Below are positions 22,322 through 33,785 of a stretch of DNA of 64,000 nt, piece by piece. The stretch is from positions 39,903,362-39,967,361 of the forward strand of contig NC_060061.1 in NCBI RefSeq assembly GCF_020283565.1. Reading direction: 5' to 3'. How positions within the stretch are numbered: position 1 is the stretch's first letter; each line of letters begins with the position of its first letter. The position numbers were made by a program, and so were the translations under genes. The notes beneath the pieces are model-generated. The model did not search any database and was not told the origin of the DNA. It was given only the letters and a program-made list of their open reading frames with translations. Source of the DNA: Trifolium pratense. Taxonomy: Eukaryota; Streptophyta; Magnoliopsida; Fabales; Fabaceae.

Positions 22322-23885
22322 TGATCATGTGAATTACATAAAGAATGAGAAAGAGGAAAAATATAAGATGTTACTAAAATTGACACGTTTGATCAAAAAG
22401 AAGAAATTGACACTTTTTTGTAGTTAATACAATAGTATATGAAATTTGAAATTTTTTGAAATTTAAATCTGAACATAAAAAATAATTAAAATGTTGTAAA
22501 CAAAAAAAAAAGGAATAAAACGTTATATGAAATTAAATTAATAGAATACGTGTGTAATTTTGTGGATATGTGGTGTTAAATCAAATTGAAAGAAATCGAT
22601 GGCTTTACAAATTGTGGTCACAATAAGTCCTTTTAAATTTTTGTTTAACTTATGATAAAAAAATTGTGGTCACAAGTTCTTTGAAATTTTTGTTAAATCC
22701 CACTATGATACGTACTGTCGAATAATAAGAATGAGAAAGGGGGAAAAATTGATGTAATTAAAATACGGGATAAATATTTTTTTTTATATTTTGAATATAA
22801 TAGACTTTTTTTTTTTACGCAAGCAAACCTAATTCATTTCATTGATAATAATAGGTTTAATACAAGGTAGACAATAATTATAAATTTTGGGACTACAATA
22901 AAACGAGTCGCTTGAGCTAAAACATGAGCTACTCGATTGGCTTGTTGCCATATTACTGACCTTACAATGATCATTATCAGTTAATAGACTATGACACAAA
23001 GCAATTGTGCTTCCAAACTCTAACATGTTGACAGGCCTTGTACGTAAAGCTTGCGCTACCTGGATGGAGGCAGTCGGTTTCAATGGCAATTTGAACATTC
23101 TCTAGCTGCGGTTGTTGTAACCAACATAAAGCTTCCAACAACCCTGTAGCTTCTGCTTCTGCGACGACAGGTCTGCCACGAAAACGTGTCGTAAATGCTT
23201 GCATGAATCTGCCTTGTTCATCACGGAGGCATGCACCTATCACGAAGACTTTTATTTTTAGTTTTTTAAAGAAATTCCACATCAGATATGTATTGGCTTG
23301 AACAAAAATTTATAATTAAGAGACAATCCTTGCCTTAAAAGCCGTTTTTATAAGATTCGTTAGCGGGTCAACCACGGTTATATTATATCCACAAACCAGA
23401 ATATACTGTATATGTTTATTGACTTGGGATCAAATGCTATTTGTATGCCTTAACATGTGTTTTTCTTTTTCTACCACGTGGCACCATGCTATTGTATTGA
23501 ATTTCAACACTGATATGGAGGAATTTGATTCCAAACATACCTACCTCGTTTTCTATCATGCGAATCATCGTACAGTCGGCAACGATGATGGTTTGTTTTG
23601 GACTTTTGTAGTGAGGGTGTGGTGGGATTAAAGTGTTTCCAAACCACAAAGGCACAAACCTTGCATTTGAGATATTTCTACACAACTAGGAGTCTAGGAG
23701 AACTACTTTCCAATTTATTTGGAACCTTATTTAATTTTCTCTATTTTTTTCTTTTTCATTTTTACCTCTCCGCTACTTAAGTAACGAACGTTATAAAAAT
23801 AGGAAGTTTATGAAAAATATCATCCGCTACTTAAGTAGTGGACATTATTAATGTAGAGCAATGTTTTAAATTACAACATATATTA
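22322..23885. repeat. Segmental duplication, copy B
   Basis: Homologous to 19786-21640. Unlike copy A it has no hAT element at GCTATTTG (23436) but holds a LINE RNase H remnant and flanking DNA (about 22755-23400). The match ends just after a hAT-MITE stub (AGAGCAATGTTTTAAATT, about 23863-23880). Confidence 0.8.
22855..23282 (-). pseudogene. LINE RNase H fragment
   Basis: The minus strand reads IGACLRDEQGRFMQAFTTRF, then AEAEATGLLEALCWLQQP and, after breaks, RQQANRVAHVLAQATRF. This is the RNase H domain found at the C-terminus of plant LINEs. Several frame breaks make it non-functional. It is present only in duplication copy B. Confidence 0.75.
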
Positions 23886-24344
23886 TCGGAAATTCTGATT
23901 TACTTTTTAGTCGACTGTTTTATTTTTTTCTTAAAAATCAATTACAATTTTTTCATTTAATCTTTAAAAGAAAATTAAGAATAGACTAATAACATAACAA
24001 TAACTACCTATTTTAGTTCATTTGTTTTCTTTAGCGACACTTGCAATACATATAAACCTGTTACCTAAAGGTTGCTTAACTAACATGTTATGACTGTTGC
24101 CGGTTCTTTTTAGGCAACGCGAGATAATTGTTCCCTAAAATAGAGAAGGGAACAATTTAAGATCTTAAAATTATTTCTTTTATGAAACTATTTCTAAACA
24201 TGTATAAGAATAGAGGAATAGAGATAAACAAGAGAAGAGAGAAAGAATAGAGATTATATTATTCTCATCAAGATGTATGTTCTATTACAATGTGAGTCTT
24301 ATTTAAAGGAAAGTGCATGAGCCAAATGACATGAGTCAATACTA
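23886..24344. other. AT-rich stretch, no gene recognised
   Basis: No coding potential or clear repeat ends are seen. The 3' part (24240-24340) runs into a dispersed retroelement-like segment. Confidence 0.4.
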
Positions 24345-24600
24345 ATGGGCATGACTAAAATATTTATAACACTCCCCCTTGGATGTCCATTGAAGATATG
24401 CCTCATTAATACTTTATTAAAAAATCCCAATGGGAAAAATTCTAGTGAAGAAAAAATAGTACAACATCCTTTTTGTGCGAACTGTCTCGTTAAAAACCTT
24501 ATCAGAAATACACAATGGGACAAAACCATGGTGAAGGAAAAAGGGCGCAAAGCACATTAATTTCTCCCCCTCATAAATACAAATATATTGAGATGAAAAA
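24345..24600. repeat. Dispersed retroelement-like fragment
   Basis: The stretch contains CACTCCCCCTTGGATGTCCA and repeated AAAACCTT / CCCAATGGGA phrases. Such stretches are common in dicot genomes as decayed LTR-element sequence. The family is not identified. Confidence 0.35.
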
Positions 24601-25176
24601 TGTCAAATAATCTTCCATACTAGTTGCTCCAAATAGCTTTACCAACCTTCGCAGTTAGCTAATTTATTGCAGCCGTTTCGTTCACCTGTCGTAGTTATCT
24701 CCGTAATTATCGCATATAGTCAGTTTATTGTGTCAGTTCCATTGATCCGCCGCAGTTAGCATTACAATCGCCGCAAAGATTTGATTAATCGTGGCAGTTT
24801 AAATAACCGTCGCAATTAGTTGAAAACAAGTATATTAAACTTTTTTTTTTTACTATAGTATATTAAATTGTTATATTTTTTATAATATTTAAATATTGTT
24901 TTTAATTCAACAACTGCCGCAAATAGCTTTTCCAACCGTCGCAGTTAGCTAATTTATTGTGGCTGTTCCGTTCATCTATCGTAGTTAGCTCGTAATTGTC
25001 GCATATAATCAATTTATTGCCTCAATTCCACTGATCCGCCGCAATTAGCATTACAACCGCCATAATTATTTAATTAATTGTGGCGGCTTAAACAACCGTC
25101 ACAATTAATTTTAAAGGCGGTTTCATGTCTAACGCCGCAGGAAGTATACTGCCATTAGACACTTTCTTTTGTAGTG
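24601..25176. mobile_element. CACTA-type transposon end with sub-terminal repeats
   Basis: The right edge reads TTCTTTTGTAGTG, which reversed is CACTACAAAAGAA, a CACTA terminus (end at 25176). Inside, a segment of about 270 bp rich in CCGCAGTTAGC / CCGTCGCA motifs occurs twice in tandem (about 24640-24830 and 24905-25110), as expected for sub-terminal transposase-binding repeats. The opposite end was not found, so the element is truncated. Confidence 0.6.
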
Positions 25177-25183
25177 ATTGTTA

Positions 25184-25402
25184 AGGGTTCATTTGACCCA
25201 ACTTTTTTTAGAGCTCACTACTAAAAAACAGTTTATGCAATATAAATTAGGTTATATGCTATTTTATAAGTTCACACTAGTGAAAATTGTAATTTTATAA
25301 GCTATTTTATTATAAACTACCTTAACAAACTTATAATAATTTATAAAATTTCCGTAAGCTATTTGCATAAACTCTAAAAAAAGCTGGGCCAAACGAGCTG
25401 GT
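25184..25402. mobile_element. MITE-like inverted repeat
   Basis: The ends GGGTTCATTTGACCCAACTT and, reversed, TCGTTTGGCCCAGCTT are followed on both sides by TTTTTAGAG. A short CACTACTAAAAAACA stretch interrupts the left arm. The interior is AT-rich with AAGCTATTT units. Confidence 0.5.
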
Positions 25403-25845
25403 AGAGAGTTGAAGCTCTATCAAGGTACACCAAGCTAAACCTAGAAAAACAATAAAGAAATCAAGTAAAATAAACATAAAATAAAACATTCATTTTCATT
25501 CATTACTTTGATTTGTGTTCAACACTACATTTATATTACTTCTAAATGGATAAAACCTTAGATGGGCCTAAAGGTCCAATTAACTAACAATTCAAGTCCA
25601 ACTAATAATATAAATACTATTAATACCTAAATTATTAATAAACTACTACGTAATAATTATTTAATTAACTACTCTCCGATATAAATTACCTAAATCCAAC
25701 TTCTGCAAATATTAAAATCTTCTTTTGGACTTTTTCTTTTATATCAATCTTCTTTTGGACTTTACGATGGCTAAATTACACCCGACGTTATTGTAGAACC
25801 AATTGCATATTAAAAACCAAATTATTAACTCCCATAAGATCAACC
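25403..25845. other. AT-rich stretch, no gene recognised
   Basis: Nothing supported beyond low-complexity DNA. Confidence 0.4.
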
Positions 25846-26225
25846 GGGTGTATTTGGTAACACAAATAAGTTAGCTTATAGCTTATTATATGAGCTTAAA
25901 AACCAAATTATTAACTCCCATAAGATCAACCGGGTGTTTGGTAACAAGCTTTTTTTACTAGCTTATAGCTTTTTGTCAGATGCTATAGCGTTTGAGCTTA
26001 TAGCTTTTTACACTTTATTCCATTTTTACCCTTTAATTTAATAACTACACACTCTACAAAATAAACTACCCACTATCAATTATGTCATTTAATATTTATT
26101 AACTAATTCAAAAGCTAATTTTACCAAACACTTTAATTTCAATTAGCTAGCTTTTTCAGCTATCACCTATAAGCTAGCTTTTCAGCTATCAGCTAACTTA
26201 TAGCTTATTTTTACCAAACAAACCC
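25846..26225. mobile_element. MITE related to 6988-7370, with a tandem duplication
   Basis: It has the same GGGTNTNTTTGGTAA-type ends and AGCTTATAGCTT interior as the copy at 6988. About 40 bp of flanking DNA (ACCAAATTATTAACTCCCAT onward, 25816 and 25902) plus the first end are repeated in tandem, so the left terminus occurs twice. The right end is near 26220. Confidence 0.55.
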
Positions 26226-26257
26226 GCATAAAAAAAAAGATAAACTAAAAAAAAGAA

Positions 26258-26562
26258 GGCTTAATTAGTAAAATGGTCCCTTAAAGACATTTTTGGTTTC
26301 AGATTGGTCCCTTAAAGAAAAAAAGGTCCAAATAGGCCCCTTAAAGAAAAAAAGTCCGAATAGGTCCCTTAAAGACATCTCCGTTAATCAGTTTGGTCCC
26401 TAAAAAGAGGTCTAAATAGGACCAAACTGATTAACGGAGATGTCTTTAAGGGACCTATTCGGACTTTTTTTCTTTAAGGGACCTATTTGGACCTTTTTTT
26501 TTCTTTAAGGGATCAATCTGAAACAAAAAATGTCTTTAAGGGATCATTTTACTAATTAAGCC
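26258..26562. mobile_element. Fold-back Mutator-like MITE, near-perfect long hairpin
   Basis: Arms at 26258-26399 and 26419-26562 are inverted copies of about 142 bp with few mismatches around a 19-nt loop. The end motif is GGCTTAATTAGTAAAATG. A perfect 9-bp TSD AAAAAAGAA (26249-26257 and 26563-26571) indicates a Mutator-type transposition. A transcript would form a long double-stranded RNA. Confidence 0.85.
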
Positions 26563-26760
26563 AAAAAAGAATACAGCTTAGAGTGACATACATAGTTTAA
26601 TTACTATTATCATAATCACAAATAATTACCACTAATTAAATCATATGATCAACAACTTGCGATTCAGATCCTCAAAAGCGGCAACCTCTGCTGCGGTGTG
26701 CCTGCTGAATCACGATTATAAGTAGGGTTCCAATTTCTCATAAGGGTCCTTTTTACAAGC

Positions 26761-28765
26761 ATGAGTTACACTCCTACTTTCCTCTTGCTACTCACTTGGT
26801 CCTTTTGGCCTCTTTTCCTTGTTATATTTTTTGGCTTAATGGTAATCAAAAACCATAAGATACAAGAACCTAAACAAACCTAAACTTCCACCAGGTCCCA
26901 AACCGTGGCCTATAGTTGGTAATCTTCCTGAAATGCTTGCAAACAATTCTCCAACTAGGTGGATACACAAAATAATGGAAGAAATGAACACCGAAATAGC
27001 ATGCATTCGCTTAGGAAATGTCCATGTAATTCCTGTTAGTTGCCCTTTCATTGCCCTAGAATTCTTGAAAAAGAATGATGCTACTCTTGCATCAAGACCA
27101 ATATCCATGGCCACAGATGTCATTACCAAAGGTTTCTTGACAACTCCTCTTACACCCTTTGGGGGACAATGGAAGAAAATGAAGAAAATAATTGTGAATG
27201 AATTGCTATCCCCCCACCAACATCAATGGCTCAAAAACAAAAGGAACAAAGAAGCTGATATTTTATGTCTACAACAAATGCAAAAATCTAAATGATGATC
27301 TTGGTCTTGTGAATGTTAGGATTGTTGCACGAAATTATTGTTGTAATTGTTATAAACTTGTTTACTGACTTTATAAAAAAACAGAAAACGAATTTTTCAA
27401 AATTGGCAACGAAATAAATTATTGGCTGAGTCGCGTACTAGGTCGCTTTCTTTAAGACGTTTCGCGGAACTACTCGAAGAAGTGCACTGTAGTATATCAA
27501 CCGCGAAGTCCCCAGGATAAAACAGCCATTTTTCAAATAAATATCGATAAACTACTGCACTGTAGTATCGGTCAGAATAACACCAAAATATGGTACGAAA
27601 TTTCGAACCACTCTAATTGATATACGAATATCAATTCTACGGAAACAACCGTTCAAAAATTGAAACAACAAAAATAATTTTCGAAGAAAAAATAGAGAGT
27701 AAGAAAGAAGCAGTTTTCTCAGAATGCAGAGAAAAAGAAGTGATTTTAAACTGAAGAAATGAAGTGGTATTTATAGGCAAGTAGGGAGCTGGAATCAGAG
27801 GATTTTCAGGAGCTGAAGTTGCTCAGTCAAACGCAAAAACGTGGGCAAAAGAATAGGCCACGTATTTGACCGTTAACAGATTTGAAAATCTGTTTCAGAC
27901 TTGGTCTAAGCACATTTAACATGTGCGAATTAAGGGACACGCATTAAAAGAAATTTAAATTCAAAAATTTCTTTTTCTTAGTATTAAAAAATTAATATAT
28001 CACCCAAGCCCAAGCCGGACGGACGCCGGCAGCGGCGCGCGCGTGTGTGATATTCGACATTGTGTGTGTGATATTCGCACATTTAACATGTGCGAATTAA
28101 GGGACACGCATTAAAAGAAATTTAAATTCAAAAATTTCTTTTTCTTAGTATTAAAAAATTAATATATCAACCAAGCCCGAGCCGGACGGACGCCGACAGC
28201 GGCGCGCGCGTGTGTGATATTTGACATTGTGTGCAGTCTCCCTTTCTTACAAAAGTGGGTACCCGAAGGGCATACCCTTGGTTGTCACTTTGTGGTATAT
28301 AAACACTACCAAGTAGTGTGATCTTTCCAATGTGGGACTCAAAGAGTCTTTTTTCAATTCACACTATACATGGTTCTTACACTTGTGTTTATTTTCAATA
28401 CCAAGTTCCCTCCAAATTCTTCATCATGTTCCAACATTTGATGAGGAAAATGATTTTTAATTGAAGGTAATTTGGAGAAGGTAGGAATGATGAATATAGA
28501 GATGCCCTTTTCACATTGCTTAGGTATATTTATTCCTTTTGTGTTTCTGACTATTTACCATTCTTAAGAGGACTTGACATTGATGGTCATGAGAGAAAGG
28601 TGAAAGATGCTATGAGTATTGTGAAAAAGTATAATGGTCCAATCATTGAAAGGAGAATTGGAAAATGGAAAGATGGATCAACCGATCAAACACTAGTGTT
28701 GATGATGCAGAGGACTTGCTTGACATTCTAATCTCTCTCAAAGATCTCAACAACAAACCATTATA
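26761..28765 (+). pseudogene. CYP79 pseudogene, exon 1 only, split by an LTR-like insertion
   Basis: The 5' part (26761-27347) starts with the same [10 protein letters not shown]-terminus and TATA-proximal sequence as the intact genes. It includes the PGPKPWP hinge region, and [20 protein letters not shown]. One extra A near 26850 shifts the frame, and about 8 bp are lost near 27260. After the 1089-bp insertion at 27348-28436 the reading resumes with LMRK at 28437 and continues ([16 protein letters not shown]) to about 28765, with another deletion near 28490. Exon 2, including the heme-binding loop, is absent. Not functional. Confidence 0.88.
27348..28436. mobile_element. Solo-LTR-like insertion inside the CYP79 pseudogene
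   Basis: 1089 bp, starting TGTTATAAAC and ending TTCCAACA, with short TGTT/AACA inverted ends. It has a TATA-like GTATATAAACAC at about 28296-28307. A 167-bp unit is repeated in tandem (from 27911 and 28078) and carries an unusually GC-rich stretch, GGCAGCGGCGCGCGCGTGTG. No ORF is found. A 5-bp TSD is not evident (left flank GTAAT, right flank TTTGA), so the solo-LTR label is tentative. Confidence 0.5.
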
Positions 28766-29559
28766 GTCCAACAAGCCATTAAAGATATTTACTGATAATT
28801 CTAATACACCTCCGTAGTCGAAACTAGAGGTTGTCGAATGTTGAGACTATTATGAAAATCTTCAAAGTGTCTCTTAGTGAAGATGTTTGGTTGATACAAC
28901 TTTCATGTTTTTTCTTCTTTCTCTATAATAAGTCTCCTTCTAATTTTCCCACATTGGTCGTTTTTCCCTATAGATATCATAGACAGGATTCACATAATTT
29001 CAATCTCAGTTTGATCACATTCAAATCTAATCATTTCATTGATTGTGTTTGTAATCTTTGGTCACCCCAATCTATAATCTTGACAGGGAGACTAGCTATT
29101 TTTCCACTGTGCAATTCAATTTTAGATGTTTGAGTTTTTTTCTATAATTATACCGATTTGTTTAATCAATTGGCGGTAATCCAATTTTTTAAGTTTTGTC
29201 AGGGGTTATCCAAGTTCACACGCCTATTTTGTTGACTTTTGTGGCTTTGTGAGCTGTAAAGCTTGACAGATTTTCCCTCCAAAGGTCCTTGCATAAAGGC
29301 ATATAGTAGAATATTATAAACTAATAAGTAAATCTTGGAGAACAAGTAATCTAAACAATATAAATAGCCCTTATTTTCTTTCAATTTCCCTCATTCTCTT
29401 CCCCCTTCTTTCCTTCACCACTAGGCAGAGAACTCAATGACCAATCTTCATTTACTCCATTGTCATTTTCTTAGCATTGACTTCTTGAACCTGAAAATGA
29501 TAAAACTAATTGATTAGATTCAATGTACAATCAATTTTTAGTGAAGCATGAATGTATGA
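28766..29559. other. No gene recognised
   Basis: Moderately AT-rich unique-looking DNA; the short ORFs have no recognisable product. Confidence 0.4.
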
Positions 29560-30010
29560 ACAAAGCATGAATTCATGAACTATTTTTGCGTGCAATTTAT
29601 TATGTTACTTTGTTTGAGACTTAATTTTTGTGATTATTTTTGTGTATTTTTATAGGTTAGACTCAATTCTTCAAAGGATCTTGCTTGTGTTTCACAAAGG
29701 TAAAGAAATGTTTTTCTATCAAGTTCAATTTGATATTTATTTTGTATTGTTGTTTTCTACAAAACAAATTTCATGAATATTTATTTAGTGAAGAATGAAT
29801 ATATATATATATATGAACAAAGCATGAATATATATGAACAGCATGAAACCATGAACCATTTCTTTCTGCAATATATTATGTGTGATTATGTATTTGTTAT
29901 GTTTTTTTCATAGGCCAGCCTCACATTTTCAAAGATCTTGCTTGTGTTTCACAAAGGTAACGAAATGTTTTTCTATCAAGTTTAGTTTGCTATTTATTTT
30001 GGTTGGATGT
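29560..30010. repeat. Diverged tandem repeat, about 270-bp unit
   Basis: The phrases 'ATCTTGCTTGTGTTTCACAA' and ATGTTTTTCTATCAAGTT occur at about 29685-29735 and again at about 29935-29985. Matching GAACAAAGCATGAAT-like flanks support an old direct duplication. There is a short AT microsatellite at about 29798-29812. Confidence 0.6.
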
Positions 30011-30566
30011 TTTGCACAAAGCATATCAAATACATATTACTTTTCTGCAGTCATAACAAAAAAAACTGTGGTGCAATTTACTAACAATTACTTCTCTACA
30101 AATAGACAATTAAAACATGTATTTTCAAGATTTGAGTAAAAGTTGTTTGAATTGTGTTAATGTGATTCCCAGCTATGGCGAAGGAAGGAAGGAGTGGTTG
30201 ATAACAACTCATGGAGTCTACACACAACCAATAGATGACAGTGACTTTAAGTAAAATGGTAACATAATGAGAGGACAAAGTTCAAAGGCTATTGGAATAT
30301 CCTTAATTATTTAAACTCAGCAGAAAGATATGCAGACACAAGTCATTGAAATATCCACTCCTTACTACAATTCTTATACTTCTAAAATTCCTTATTCTTT
30401 GATAGATAATATATATAAAGTCCATATGTTATAAACACTAGATGAACAAAGCATGAGGCCATGAATAATTACAATGAAAACATGGCATATAATGAGATTG
30501 CCTGTATTGCTTCCACCTTTATAACACCCTCATATTCAAATAGGGAAGTAAACTTATAGTTCTGTT
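30011..30566. other. No gene recognised
   Basis: AT-rich, no supported feature. Confidence 0.4.
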
Positions 30567-30990
30567 CAAGGTTTTAAATTGCGGTCCGCATCCGCAATTG
30601 CGGTGTGATCTTAATTCACGTGTACGGCCGCATCGTAACCGCATCGGAAGCCGCATCAGATATTTTCGACGATGTTCGTTCAAATTTTCTCACCAAAAAA
30701 TAAAATTTATGAACTTCAAATCCTAATTTGTGTCAAATTAATGAAAAATCTTACTTTTAACAATCTCTCGTATTTTCAATACATTCAAATTATTGTTTAT
30801 GGAATAAACTAAGACTATGTAATGGTAGATAAATAGTGTAGTTACATGCTAGTTTCATTTTATATAGCTTCTGAAATTTAATAATGATTTCACGCTGCAA
30901 CAACTGCATTGCACGTTGCAACAACCGCAATGACCGTATTCGCAACAACTGCAACCGCATCCACGACCACAACCGCAATTTAAAACCTTG
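30567..30990. mobile_element. hAT MITE with GCGG-rich ends, copy 2
   Basis: It starts CAAGGTTTTAAATTGCGG and ends CAATTTAAAACCTTG. Perfect 8-bp TSD GTTCTGTT (30559-30566 and 30991-30998). Same family as 21596-22058 and 59593-60082. Confidence 0.88.
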
Positions 30991-30998
30991 GTTCTGTT

Positions 30999-31619
30999 TT
31001 AAATTTATGATCTTATTGTAAAAAATTCTTTCAAGGTTACTAATGTGATGGCAGCTATGGCCAAGGAAGTAGGATTTGAGAACAGCATACACTACTCTAC
31101 TAAGGACTCTTTTTTAAAGCAATTTACGTACTGACTTTTTTTTTGTTTTGAAAATGAATTTAAACAGTGTTTGCTTAAAAAATAAATGAATTAATGAACC
31201 CTTAGAGTTAAAAGTGATTGAAATCTTAAAAGAGCTTCGACATAATATGATCCACCTAATGGTGAGATAAGAACAAAAAATGAATTGCATCTTTGACGAT
31301 GAACAATGTAAGGTTAAAAAAAATAATCCTTAGCAGTCTTACATTCTTTTCCACTTTGAAGTTCTGCATCATGGTTACGTTTGCTATTTTGTCCTTCAGA
31401 GTCTTTCTTCTTTTGCTCCTGCAGTTTTTATCGAAAACCTCTCGCTGAATTAACTCTCTAACTGGTCTTCAGGAAAACAATAATAGAGAATAAAAAAAGT
31501 CAGAATTATTTTCATGTTTTATTATGCAACAAATACAAGATTAAATACTAATTTGGAAGTAAAAATGTTTATAACACAATTTTTTTTCTTTTCAAAACCA
31601 CATTGACACTCAGTTTCTG
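30999..31619. other. No intact gene; possible exon-like scrap
   Basis: On the minus strand around 31420-31340 a short open stretch reads LQEQKKKDSEGQNSKRNHD. It may be a gene scrap but is too short to identify. The rest is AT-rich. Confidence 0.3.
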
Positions 31620-32412
31620 CGCATGGTGCTGCCAGAAACTATGATGCGCCAAAAGCAGTCTAGATCCAGAAACGCGATTTTGAACGTAAAAATACTTATT
31701 TTGACCCCAAAATCACTTATGTTACTTCCAGAACATATACCAAGCATATACTACGTCTATTCATGTTCAAAAACACTTATAAGCAACTTTTTAACATCAA
31801 TAATCACTTATTCATGGATTTTGACACATTTATAAACAACTTCGTAAACAACAAGTTCTTAACAAAAACATCTACAAATTCTCATTTTAAACCTCATCAA
31901 TTTGTTCATACAACATGGTAAGAGCATAATAAACATGTTATGAACATTAGATCTCATTTTCTTTAAAAAAAGGTCACCCAAACCAAAACGAAAATGGGGT
32001 GGAGAAAGTTCGGGTACGGAGAAATCGACATTCTCCCCTTTCTCGAGTCAACCACGAATATGAAATCTACTCTCTTACCTTATATTGACGAACTCACGAA
32101 GATGGCTCCTTGAATCTATCCTTCAAGCCCTTGCCCTAGCTTTCCTTTTGCTCTCCCTTCTCTCTAGCTTCCAAGAACAACAAGGAAAATGAACTATTTC
32201 TCTCTAAAGGCTTCATATAGCGCCCCCCTCCTTAAGTCTAAGGCCCATTGGGCCTCAAGCCCAATTGCTCGGTCCAACTCGCGTTAAAACTCATAAACCC
32301 GCGTGTTAACTTAAGTTCTCGATAAATAACTTAAAGTTACTATATTACTTAAAAGTCACATCACCAAATAAATAAACACTTACATAGTGAATAATAAATT
32401 TGGGTCGTTACA
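31620..32412 (-). mobile_element. Old LTR fragment related to the 45492-54081 element
   Basis: The segment matches the right part of the LTRs at 45492 and 51606, including the AAAATGGGGTGGAG block, GGCCCATTGGGCCTCAA and the exact terminus TTGGGTCGTTACA at 32412. It is clearly diverged, so it is an older insertion of the same family. The left part of the LTR and the interior are missing. Strand is given by analogy with the complete element. Confidence 0.75.
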
Positions 32413-33316
32413 CGCGGCCTATCTCGGCGGTGGGTGTTGGAGGAAAGTTTGCGGCTGCGGCGTATGAAGTGGGAGAGAATGAAAGAGCGTAGCATTGTTA
32501 CAAAACTAGGGTTAGAGAATGAAAATGCCTAAGAGTGATTTTTGTTTAGTGTAAGGTGGTGTCTACCTAAACCAGTGGTGTGGATAGCATTATGTCTAAT
32601 ATTGAATTTTTTTTAATTAAATTTAATTTAGTAAAGCTATTTTATATATATATATATATATATATAAATCGGTAAATTATTTGATGAAAGGGACCAAACA
32701 AAAACATATCTAGAAGTTTTCAAAAAAAATTATATATAAACTAACAAATTTTATGCTTCATATGATTGTACCGTTCAGTTTCGGTTTTTAATTTCAGTTT
32801 TTATATCATGTATTTTTTTTATCTAGCCATTATATATTTTCATTTTATCTAGACATTATACCATAATTTTTAAATAAAAAATATTTGGTTACAAAAAAAT
32901 AAATAATAAAATCCATGTACCAAAAAAAATAATAAAAAAATAAAATCCCTGCAACGCACGGGTGATCAAGCTAGTTAATATACATACTCTAGCTCCATAC
33001 TTAAAAAATTTTAACAGAAAAATAAACTGCAAAAGTTTATATTCACAAATATTGTTGCTTTAACATTAATATAAAGTGTAAAGATTTTTTACACATGCAT
33101 CCAATGATGTGTTGCCACATTATTTAATGAACGTGACACATCATATGTTTTAATAACAATACATGATGTGGTAGTATATTATTGACGCACGTGTAAAATA
33201 ACTTTACAGTGACAGTGTATATAAATTAAATTCTTAAAATAAACTGCAAATTCTTAACTCTACACTGACAATTTATTTATCATTTTCTATAAAAATACTC
33301 TAAAAATGTGAAATGT
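32413..33316. other. AT-rich stretch with TA microsatellite
   Basis: A (TA)n tract lies at about 32643-32667. No gene recognised. Confidence 0.5.
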
Positions 33317-33785
33317 GTAGGTTAAATTGCACTTTTGACCTTCTAACTTTTACAAACTTACGATTTTGGCCGATTAACTTTCATAATATGATTTTTAGGC
33401 CGCTAACTTTCACAAACTTGCAATTTTGGCTCCTTCAGCATGTCTTGCAATGTGATCAATACCATGTCAGTATGTCTTTCCACGTGGTCAGTGACCCACA
33501 TATCACGTCAGCATGTCTTGTCATGTGGTCAATGACTCACATGCCACATCAGTATATGTGGCAAGTAATGCTGACGTGACATGCGAGTCACTTGTCACAA
33601 GTGTGTTGACTTAGTCAAAATCAGTGGAGTCATCCTTTTGCCAAAAGAGCTAAAGTTAAGGGGCAAAATTGTAAGTTTGTGAAAGTTAAGGGGTCAGAAG
33701 TGGTATTATGAAAGTTAAGAAGTCAAACAGACAAGCCTCGAAGGGCCAAACAATTCAAATAAGGTTTTAGCCCTCAAAATTTAGA
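33317..33785. mobile_element. Degenerate fold-back element
   Basis: Left-arm phrases (TTACAAACTTACGATTTTGG, GGCCGCTAACTTTCACAAAC) recur inverted on the right (GTTAAGGGGCAAAATTGTAA, GTGAAAGTTAAGGGG). The middle holds repeated ATGTGGTCARTGACYCACAT-like units. The arms are diverged and no TSD is clear. Confidence 0.5.

Noticed and set aside
23437..23780. ORFs repeated at 21195-21517 as a conserved small gene
   Set aside because: They are conserved only because the DNA is duplicated; coding frames differ by indels and no start/stop logic is kept.
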